Source of the DNA: Diphasiastrum complanatum
Lineage: Eukaryota > Streptophyta > Lycopodiopsida > Lycopodiales > Lycopodiaceae
DNA: 64,000 nt
NCBI GenBank assembly: GCA_029204225.1
Contig: CM055109.1
Location: forward strand, 27,790,861 to 27,854,860
Direction: 5' to 3'
Both the position numbers and the translations under genes were made by a program. Under the pieces are notes generated by a model. The model had not been told where the DNA came from. It ran no database searches and saw only the letters and a list, made by a program, of their open reading frames with translations. Shown one piece after another: positions 37,101 to 49,100 of the stretch; the stretch's first letter is position 1, and every line of letters begins with the position of its first letter.

Positions 37101-40100
37101 CTCCACCGAGTTCAAGGAATTATGTAAGGCCTGTGGAATACTCCAACAATTCACCACGAGCTACTCACCTCAGTCAAATGGAGTAGCAGAACGGAAGAAT
37201 CGGACACTGATATAGACCTCAGTAGCATTATCTTCCACAGAATCGGAATACATAGCTGCCACAAATGCTACCAAGGAGGCAATCTGGTTGAGGAACCTAC
37301 TTGCAGATATCGAACTCATCTGTCACATCCAACGACCTTCTGTGACAATCAAAGTACCATTGCACTATCTCTAAATCGGAGATTTCACTCTCGAAGTAAG
37401 GATACTGAAATAAGGTATCACTATCTTAGAGAAAAAGTGCAAAGCAAGGAGATTTGTTTAGTTTATAGCAGGACAAAATTACAGCCAGTAGATTACTTCA
37501 CCAAGGCACTGACAAAGGAACATCATCTCAGATTTAACAACCTGCTAAATCTGAGGATCGAAATTTTTCAGGATCCACATTAAGGGCGAGTGTTGGATTT
37601 CAATGCTCAGGCTCAAATCATTTGGTAATGAGCATCCTAAAAAAATTGTATATTCTTATGCTTGGAAAACACAAAAAAATTATGAAAGCTCGAATTTCCA
37701 GCAAAAGAGTTCACATGAGGACTCTCTCATGATGTCCATATTTTCTTCAACAAGCTTCAAAGGAGAAGATCCTTGGTGGATTTTCAGGATCGAATTTTTA
37801 AGTTCGATTATTTTCCCTACAACAACATATCTTAGCTCACCCCTAATAGTCGAGTTATTTACGCCCAAAATATACTATTTGATAATTCTCGTACAACTTG
37901 GAACGTAAGAAAATGAACCATGATGAGTTCAGATGAAAGAGATTTGCTACATATAATAGCTCACATTAGACATAGTCATTCTTGTTAGTACTAAAAGTAA
38001 CGAGATATCTAAAAGGTGTCGAGGCATGGGAGCAACAATGGGATCATTTGGTAAGGTAAACCAAAGTAAATTCTTTAAAAAAATTTGTAATCCATAGGGG
38101 ATGTGTGAACACCATATATCTCATCAAATGGAGTCATACTTTATCCTTTGCCTTATCACATATATTTAGAGAGTCAAATTATTCCCATTGGATGAGGAGA
38201 GGTATACATACAAGTTATGTTACATAGAAGCCACTATGTCAAAACTGATTGGGCCACATGGACATAAAAAGCAAAAAAAAAAACTCTTGACAAACGGCCC
38301 TTCTAACTATGGGAACTTCTCTAATGGCTTGATGAAGCCTTGGGTCTGCTCCATGAAGATGTCCTCCTCCAAATAACCATTAAAGAATGCATTAGAAACA
38401 TCCATTCGAAAAAGCATCCAACCAAAATGTGCAGCTAGGATTAAGCTTATGGTGACCATCTTGGCCACCTGCCCATTTCTAGCCCCTCTTGCTGGCTGCC
38501 TACTGCTGCATTTTCAGCCTTTTTCCTCCCCTATTTTGGGCGCCCTACTGCCTCCTATTTGCTGCCCTATTGGGCGCCCTCATGCTTGATGACCAGCGCC
38601 CCACTGCTCCTTCCTTTGCTGAAAATTTCCGCTTTTTGCTGTCCCTATTCGCCACCTTCCATCAGTCACTCCTAGCGCCCTACCAACCCATCTTTTTGAT
38701 CCAATTTTTTTTTTTGCCGTTTACTACCTCTCTTGGACGCCCACACTCCACCATAGCTGGCGCCCTACATCCGCCTCAATTTCAGCTCACCCTCCTACAC
38801 TGCTGTCTGTGTTCGCAACCCTACCCCGGACAATACAAACACGCCTAGATGCTTAGAAAGCCACTCCCACCCAACTTCATCGCGCATCGGGATTGCTCCC
38901 CATCTTTATCGCAAACTTTTTTTTACCCTTGAAGGGCGATTTCTGATTTTTCAGCCTTGTTTCCTCGCTGCCCATACCTCATTTTTGTTATCACTTCCTT
39001 TCCTTGGCTGCTCCCTTTCCAGCCCCATAGTCCATTATTGTTTCCCATACTTTTACCCACCGTTTACTCCACGTTGTCGGGCCCTTAACATCTTTTTTGG
39101 AGGCTGCCCGGTACCTCGACATATCGCCGCTCATTTTTAGCTCACTTCCGGTTGCGGTTACGAGGTATTTCTTACTTAGTTGTCCTTTCCGTTCATCTTA
39201 CATCGCGAGTTCTATTGTGTCTTTTCATTGGCGTGCCTGTTATGACGACTTATGTCCTCTCCTTCAGTTCGTCCAATTGTTTAGCACATTTCTTTTCTCG
39301 CTTACTTTTTCTTCCTCATGGCTAGCTCACCCACTACACCTGCGAGTCATTCCGGACCTTTAGATGAACAGTTTGTTGATATGCGTGACTCTCTTACTCT
39401 CCTCAGTAGTCGTTTCGACCAAATGATGACCGGTTTTACCACTCTACAGACCGGCTTTGCCACTATGCAGTCACAGATTGATTCCTTACAGCCACATGGA
39501 CCTGGCAAAGCCCCTGTTCATTCATCATTTGGGTCTCCATCTGGACTTCCATCCTCGTCTACTTCCTTTGGCGGTGGGCCTCATTTTCCACCTAACCCAC
39601 CACCCGGTTTTCCACGTCCTACAGCTCCTGAGTCACATTTTCCACGACATCTAGCTCCTGAGCCACATTTTGCTCGAGATTTTCGTGATCGGGTACAGCT
39701 TGCCACCTATTCTGGTTCCTCTGACGGGAACTTGTTAGAGAATTGGTTTGCAAAGCTTGATACTTATTTTCAGATTTACCCTAAGATTGATCCTCAGAAG
39801 ATCCAGTTAGCCGCCTTACATTTAGATGGACGTGCTGCCACTTGGTGGCGGGTCTACCGACTTGACCCTGATCGGGACGGTCTCCAGTTATGGCCTACCT
39901 TTCGTCGTGATCTTCGTCATGCTATGATTGACCCTCAGTGGCTGAGCCGCCAGCGTGATATATTCCGTAGTCTTACTCATACTGGTGATCTTTCTTCCTA
40001 TACAGATCAGTTTATGGACCTTTCCTACCTCTTTACAGATCTTCAGCCCACCGAGCTTATTTCTCGCTACATTGCTGGACTTCGTGGTGCTCTACGATAC

Positions 40101-43100
40101 GATGTCTCTTCTTTCCGTCCACCCACACTTGTTGAGGCCATGTCCCTTGCTAGTACTTTACAGCATAAGTACCCTGATTCTGCTCCCTTTCGCTTTTCCC
40201 GACCCCGTCCATCTCTTTCACCTCTACCATCTCCGGCCCCATCTGCCCCATCCATTGTCGTCCCGACCTCTTCTCTTACTTCTCCCGCTCCTCGCCCTCC
40301 GCCTCCTCATCCTGCTTTTGTCCGACGTTACACGTCTGCAGAGTTCGCTGACATTTAGCAGAAGCATCTTTGCTTTCGTTGTAAGAGTCCTGACCACATT
40401 GCCCGTGATTGCCGCCAGCCCCTGCCTACTTCTACTGCTGTTTTCTACCATGAGGGCACTACCCCAGATGAGTCCGATATCTACATTCATATATCTGATG
40501 AGCCTGATCTATCTCCTGAGCCTTCTACTGATTTACTTCCTGCTACTTGCCATGCTCAGCTTGCTTATGCTACCTGGATAGGGTGCCCCGGTCCTCGCTC
40601 CATTCGGCTACGTGTGCGCATTACTGGTCGTAAGTATATTGCTTTAGTTGATACCGGCAGCACTCATTCCTTTATCAGCAGTTATGTTCTCAGCCGGATA
40701 CGTGCTTCACCTATTCCTGCTCCACAGCCTCTCACAGTCGAGGTTGCCAGTTCTCACTCATTTCCTAGTTCTCAGATGTTTCAGGGATTATCCTACCGCA
40801 TTGGTGATTTTTCTGGACAGGCAGATCTTTATATCATTCCTCTGGAGCGGTATGACCTTATCTTTGGTGCTGATTGGTTTGCTTCATTGGGAGCGGTTAC
40901 TTTGGACCTGGCTCAACAGATATTGACATTTGTTCATGATGCAGTGACCCACTCACTTGCTGGTATTGATTCTCAGGCAGATTTCCAGCTAATCAGCGGG
41001 AAGCAGATTATCCGCAGCCTACCTAAGGCTCATTGTGCAGCTTTATTATGTGTTCAGCGTGCTGCAGCAGATTCTCCAGTGACTACCTCTCCTCCAGCAG
41101 CTGTTCCTCAGGTGATCTCTGACTTATTACATCAGTATGCATTTGTCTTTTCAGAACCTACGACGTTACCACCAATACGTGATGTGAACCACCATATTGA
41201 TTTGCGTCTTGGTTCTGCTCCTCCCTCCCGGCCTCCTTACCGTATGTCTAAGTCTGAGCGTGATGAGGTTGAGCTTCAGATTACTGCTTTACTAGATCAG
41301 GGCCTTATTGTTCCTAGTCCTTTTGGTGCCCCTGTTCTCCTTGTCAGTAAGAAAGATGGTTCCAAACGCCTCTGCATTGATTATCGTGCCCTCAATAAGT
41401 TGACCATCCGTAACCAGTATCCTATTCCTCACATGGATGATCTCTTTGACCAGTTAGGCACCTCTCATCTTTTCTCTAAGATAGACTTACGTTCCGGCTA
41501 TCACCAGATTAGGATGCATCCTTCGGACGAACACAAGACTGCGTTTCGTACCCATCTTGGTTTGTATGAGTTTCGTGTTCTTCCTTTTGGTGTTAATAAT
41601 GGTCCACCTACGTTCCAGAATGTGATGAATAACATCATGCATCCTCTCCTTGGTCGTTGTGTTTTAGTTTATTTTGATGATATTCTTGTTTTTAGTAAGA
41701 CTCTTGATGAGCATGTGTTACATCTTTCATCTGTTTTTCAATTGCTTGTTCATCACCAGTTGTTTGCTAAACTTTCTAAGTGTTCCTTTGCTGTTGTTGA
41801 GATTGAGTTTTTAGGATTTCTCATTTGTGATGGTCGTATTCATTTGGACCCTCATAAGGTTCGGGCAATCGCTGATTGGCCTGTTCCTACAGATGTCCAC
41901 CATGTTCGTATGTTTCTTGGTCTCGCTACTCACCTTCGTCGTCCTGTTCCTCACTTTGCCACTGTGGCTGCCCCTCTTCATGCCCTTTTGAAGAAGTCTA
42001 GTGCTTTTGTTTGGACTTCTGATTGTTAGTTCGCCTTTGACACTCTTCGTCGTGCTATTGTGGAGGCCTCTGTCCTGTGTTTACCACAGTTTGATCAGAA
42101 ATTTATTGTTGAGACCGATGCTAGTAATGTTGGTTTGGGTGCCTTGCTTCGTCAGTCTCAGTGTATTATTGCTTATGAGTCGAGCAACGTTATTCTGTCC
42201 ATGAGAAAGAGCTTCTTGCCATTATCTATGCTCTTAAGAAGTGGTGCCATTACCTGTACCGTGTTCCTTTTGATATCGTTACTGATCATCAGTCCTTACA
42301 TTATCTCTTCTCCCAGCGTGATCTTAGTGATCGTCAGTTTCGTTGGTTGCAGTTTTTACAATCTTTTGATTTTTCTATTTCCTGGTCGTGCTAACACTGC
42401 TGTTGACGCATTGTCTAGACTTCCTGCTTTATTGAATACCCTTGTTGCCACGATCCCTTCTTGGTTTGATGATCTTCCATCTGCTTATCTTACATGTTCT
42501 GATTTTCGTGATGTTTATAGTTCTGCTCCACCTATGTCGTCTTCACCTCATCAGGCTTATTCCATTGTTGACCACCGTCTTTATCATTATGGTTCTCTTT
42601 GTATTCCTAGTTCTTTGGGTATCCGTTCTCAGTTGTTGTCGGATGCTCATTCGTCCCCAGTTGGGGGTCATTTTGGTTTTCAGAAGTCTTATGCTCGTCT
42701 TAAGGATCATTTCTACTGGCCATCCCTTAGGAAAGAGCTTGTTGTACTTATTCGTACATGTCCTTTCTGCTTACGTAATAAGTACTCTCGTGCTAAGTCC
42801 GCTGGTTTGCTTCAGAGTTGGCCTATTCCTCACCGCCAGTGGACTGATATTTCTATGGACTTCATCATTGGCCTTCCCCGCACCCGTCGTGGTCACGATT
42901 CATGTATGGTGGTAGTTGACAGGTTCTCGAAACAGGCACATTTCATACCCGTCCGCAGTACTATCACAACAGAGCAGTGTGCACGCTTGTTCCTTTCAAA
43001 GATATTTCGCCTACATGGGTTTCCTCGTACTATCCTTTCTGATCGGGATAGTAAGTTTACATCATTGTTCTGGACAGAGCTTATGCGTATATTGGATGTA

Positions 43101-46100
43101 CAGCTTTTTATGGGGTCTGCTTATCATTCTACTTCTGATGGGCAGTCTGAGGTCCTTAACAGGATCCTTGAGGATTATTTGCACCATTTTGTTACTCCTT
43201 CAGGGAAGGATTGGGATCAGCACTTATGTTTGGCAGAGTATAGCTATAACAGCTCTGTTAGTACCAGCACCGGCGTTGCACCATTTTTATTATCTCATGG
43301 TTATGCACCTCTTTTACCTGGTATTCCTCTTCCTCCCGAGGATACACCTGTGACACTGTCTTCATTTCTATCAGGTGCTCGCGAGCTTATTCTCCAGGCC
43401 AGTTCCCATTTGCAGCAGGTCCAGCAGCGTTATTAGGCTTCAGTTGATCGTCATCGACGTCATGTTGAGTTTCATGTTGGTGATATGGTATATCTACGCC
43501 TACGGTTTGCACGTCATCATTTTATTCAGGGCCATGCTTCTACTGAGAAGCTTGCACCACGTTATTATGGGCCTTATTGTATATTGGAGGTTCTTAGTCC
43601 AGTTACATATCGTCTTCAGCTTCCTGCTTCCACACGTGCCTGTGATATATTCCATGTCAGTTTATTACGTGCTGCTATTGAGGATGATGCTCCTCGTGAT
43701 GCTGAGTTTCCTACTGCACCGGATCTCTTTCCTTTATTACCTGCTGCTATCCTTCAGGTGCGTTTGCATCATAGTCGACGCCGCCGGCAGATTCAGTTCC
43801 TAGTCCAGTGGGATGGTCGTCTTGTTGAGGAGGCCACATGGGAGCCTATTGATGTCTTTTATCATACACCGTCACTTGCGGATCAGGCTCGTGCTCTTGC
43901 CACACTTGTTGATTCCTCTGCATTCTTAGCTGTCTGAGCAGCACGTATGTGGCTGGTCTGAGTGTGTTGCTCCAGTTGTTACTACACCAGATGCTGTTCC
44001 AGTTGATCCTCCAGGGCTTGCTGTTACTTGATCCAGTCCTTTATGGCAGTTGGGTCTTATTTTTGTGTCGGGGAGAGTTATGGACTTGGCTCATTACATT
44101 CGCCATGTCCATTTACATTTACTTTACTTTATGCATAAGCAGGCTTTGGGCCCTTTTTTATTCATTATTTGACATTTAAACTATATGGTTGGCCTTGGGC
44201 CCTATTATTGACATTTAGACCATATTATTGGCCTTGGGCCCTATGATTCACTATATTGGTTATTTGGTCATATTACTGAGAGTGGGGGCCTTCTTGGAGG
44301 GCGCACTATTTTCCCTCTCACTTTGGCCCTAGCCATTGGAAACTTCCTTTTAGGGCTTTCTCTTGGCTATAAGTAGGGATTCTGTGTCATTTGTTACTTG
44401 GCTTATGATATGATCTCCTTCTTTAGTCTCTTTAAGCTTTCTCTCTCCTGCTTTCTAGGGTTAAGTCTTGCTTATGTGATGCTTTCATAGACTAAATCTA
44501 GATCAGCCGTGGCTACGTTCATAACTCGTGTATCCAAGACTAGGGTTATGCCAACTCTTGAACTACTTTTGTCCTTAGTTAGGGAAGTTCTTCTTTATGC
44601 TTCCAACTCCCTCCCACGAGTCATCATCCTCAGTGCGACCCTTCCACCTAATCAAGCACTCAGAGATAGAACGATTTCTCAATTGTTTATCTTTGGTTCT
44701 AAGCACTTTCTTAGGTTCCGAAGGTACACTAAGCGGCAAATCTTCTAAATGGGATAAATCCTCATCAGAGCCAACTGTATCATCTTCATGTAAACTTAAT
44801 ACCAATCGGCTTACATAAAACACTAGGTGTGCAGTAGATTTTCCTTGAAGATCTAGTTCGTAAGCTAAAGAATCAATTTTCCGTACAATCTTGAAAGTTA
44901 CAAAATCGGGAGTTTATAATGCTTTCCAATACTTAATGTCCTAAAATCTTTTGGAATTCTAAAATATACCCAGTCATCAGCTTTAAAATCTTTGGGAGAT
45001 CTCTTAAGATTGGCATAGTGCCTAATTCTATCTTGAGCACTGCGAATACTATCCTTAGCCACTTGCAGCATGTCTTGCATATCATGCAAGAATTCCGCAA
45101 CCTTCTGGATCTTAACAAATCTAGGTTGAAAACCGTACATAAGCATAAAAGGACTATAACTTGTAGCAGAATGCTTCTACTATTGTATGCAAACTCAATC
45201 AGAGGAATGTCCTCAGCATGTCTTCCATAGTCTGATTAGTTCTTTCCATCTAGCAATCTAATTCAAGATGATCAGTAGAACTAAAACTAAGAGAAGCTTC
45301 CAGTAGTGTGACCAAAAGTGACCTGTGAACTTAGGATCTCTATCACTAACAATGTCACTTGACAGTTCATACAACCGAAATAATCCTTCAACAAAGATCT
45401 GGGCTTATTCACCAATAAAACTCTCTTCTGACCAAGTCAGGAGTCCAGTGTATACCGAGATGTCCTGCACAGGGTATGTCATGACACTCAATCAAAATCT
45501 TACGTTTGAGCTCATCGTCCTCTGGTACACAAACTTTCCCATTACGAAATAACAATCCATCTCGAATGGTAAACTATTCCACAATCTTCTTATCTTTCTT
45601 TGTATTTTGTATTTCAATGTTCCAAATACGACCAAAATGAGAATCATTTTCATATTTTCGAAAGATATAGATCCGTAGAAATCTGGGTGAAAGACAATTC
45701 GTTGAGTTCACCAATCTGACTAAGAGCAATCGCAATTTGATTAGAGCTTATATAACGAATTTCATGTCGAATTCTTGCATCAATTCGGCCCATCAGGCTT
45801 TCCTCTCCCAAAGATCATGCTGATTACAAAAGTACTCAGGAGGCTGGTGATCCGTATACACTATAAACTTACTACCATACAAGTAGTGTCTCCAAGATTT
45901 AAGTGCATGCATAACTGCAAATAATTCTTTTTTTTGCGTAATATAACGCAATTGAGGACCAATGAATTTCTTGCTTTCAAACGCTAGCGGCCATTTTGTA
46001 ATAAAACTGCTCCAATTGCACTATCACTTGCGTCAATTCTCACAACGTAAGATAGATTTGGATCTGCAATCTGTAAAATGGGAGCCGAAACAATTAGGGT

Positions 46101-49100
46101 CTTAAAGTTTCTCAAAACTCTGATTTAGTTCCTCATTCCCTACAACAGGCAGACTAATCTGATTCCTTTTTTTCTTTTTGTTAACAATCCCTTTTGTCAG
46201 ATTATTGAGCGGTGCCGCTACTTTGGCGTAATCCTCAACAAATCTCCATAAGAAAACTATAAATCCTAAGAATGATTTACCTTCACAATTTGCGGAATCG
46301 GTCAATCAACCACTATCTTGATTTTATCCTCGTCAATCTTGATCCCATGGTAACCCTGTCATGAGATCAATCTTAGTGAAGTATTTACCCCCACCTTAGC
46401 GATCTACAAGGTCATCCATCCTAGGTAAATGGATATTTATTCTTAATAGTCACTTTGTTTAACCCCTTGTAATCTACCCACATCTGGAAACCTCCATCCT
46501 TTTTCGCTTTCAGAAGTACAAGAGCGCCCCATGGTGACTTACTAGGCTGAATATGTCCCATCCTCAAATAAATTTCTATTTGACTTGAAATCTCTATCTC
46601 CTCTTTCCTAAAAAACCTATAAGGCTATCTAGAGATAGGTTGACTTCCTGGAATTAACTCTATCATGTGGTCTATTGACCTAGACGGCGATAAACCATGA
46701 GGTAATTCTAATGGAAATACATCTTCAGATTCACTTATGATCTGATTTTTCATTGCTTGCTCGTGATCTAAATTTACTGAGTTAAGAATTACTGAAAAAT
46801 CACAACCATTTAGGTACACATCAGAAACATCCACAGGAATAGCAAACATTGACACCCTCCTTGAAAGAGAGAACAGGTTTCTTAAAATCAATAGCCAGAG
46901 GCAGCGATTTATCAACTAACCACTCATATCCAAAAATTGAATCTATACAGGCTAGGTCTAAAAATGAAAAATAACTAATTCTCTATGATCTTGAATTTTC
47001 ACTAGGAGATTCAGCACTTTCATGTTCCAAATCTCCAACTCTGCTCTTGAAGCTAGATAAACCATGTATCTATAATTGTTGGCTTCAATTGTCAGGCTGA
47101 GTTGGAGACATAAACTATCAAACGTCATTACGGAATATTTTTTCCGTAAAATTCAGTTCTGCAAAATCAATCAGCCATTATCACTAATTTATGACCAAAC
47201 TGGCAGAGCAAATGCATATGATCACTCAAAATGATTGTAGGTCTATCATGCATGTCAAAAACTCTAACAAAATCACCATGCAACAAATCTCCACAAGCAT
47301 AGTACGTCAAAGTTGGGAAAAAACAGACATGCATTAGAACATTTCACAATTTCAATGTCATCGTCTTTGAAACTTCCTGTCCAACAAACCAAGTACTTAG
47401 TTACCTGCCGGTTTGAGTCCACGTTGACATACATCAACAATGGCATGTGGTTCAAAAGGTACAAAGGATGACAGGTCTTCAAGTTGTACTGCCTTATCTT
47501 GTAGAATCAATTCATCCTTTCCACCAAGTCGGTCCTTTAAACAACTAATGTGGGAAGACTAGGTGAACTCTAGGAAGGTCTAGTTGATAGGCATTCCGAT
47601 TGAGTTTGTTACAATTCGGAAAGGCCCTGCATAAAGAGGCGATAACTTAGGACATTTTCTAATCTTTAGTACCTTAGAGTCTTTTGGGACTTTACGATAT
47701 GCCCAATCCCCTTCCGCATAGACCCTAGGTTGTTGCTTCTGATTGGCGTAAAATTGGGCTCTATGCTGAGCTATTTTTACGTTGTTGCAAGCAATAAGTA
47801 GCATTTCTTGCATATCATGCAGGAAATCAATTGCTGCTTTAACCTTGAGGCTTTTGAGGCCAACGGAGATCGGAACTCGAGGCTGGAAACCATACATCAG
47901 AGTAAATGGACTAAAACCCGTTGCAGAATGTTTAGCTTTCCAATCCGACTGTCTCCTAGAAAAATATGCACGAAGCATATGTTCCATAGAATGGTTCGTC
48001 CTTTCAGTCTGACCATCCGATTCAGGATGACCTATAGACCCTAGACTTAAGGTGGTCTCCAGTTTCTCAAAGACCGCTTGCTAAAATTTGCCAGTGAACT
48101 TAGAATCCCGATCAATAACAATGTCATTCGACAAACCGAACAACCTGAACAACTTTTCTACCAAAAGCTTAGCAAGTTCAGAAGCTTTGACAAACTATCT
48201 GGTAGGGATGAATTGTGCCATTCTGTTTAGTCTATCAATTATAACCCAAATAGCATCATTTGCTTCCTCATCCGAGGTAGCCCAACCACAAAATCTATGG
48301 GAATACTTTCCCATTTTCTTTTGGGAATTTCCAAAGGAAGTAACAAACCAGCTGCCTTTAAGTCTTTCAGCTTTATTTACTTGGCATTGTCCACATTTGT
48401 GAAATTTGTCCAATAAAAGTTCCTTTTTATTAGGTCAAGCGTTCTTTGTAAGCCAGGGTGCCCCGCACACGGGTTGTCATGACATTCGTGCAGGATTTGG
48501 GGCCTAATGACCATTTTCTGGCACACACTTTCCCATTCCAGAAAATTAACCATTTCCTTATGGAATAGTCTCTTAATATCGGAGAAATCTTGGAATCCTG
48601 CATTCCAAGGTCACCACTAGATCTAGAAGTACCTGCCAAGATGCCTACCCAAATACGACTGGAGGACCTTTCAGTCTTACACAAATCCATTAAGGACAAA
48701 TATAGCTCATATTTGAACTCAAAAAAGCTTAATTGACTAGGTTAATGTCTCCAAACTTTCAAAACATGAATAACTGCAAAAAGTTTCTTGTCATAGGTGG
48801 AATATCGCCTTTGAGTAGGGTCTAACTTCTTGCTTTCAAAAGCAACCGGCCTACCATCTTGATATAGGACTGCACTTATAGCATTGTCACTAGCATCCGT
48901 TTCAAGCGCATACGGCTTGTTAAGATCCACTACGTGTAAAATAGGCATTGCAGACACTCAGTATTTGAGGTTCTCAAAACTCTGATTCATCTCTTTAGTC
49001 CAAGTAACTGGAGGACTATATTTACTGTGTCGGCGAGTTCTTTTCGCCCCTTTGAGGACATTTATCAAAGGTACTGCAATTATTGCATAACCCATGATAA

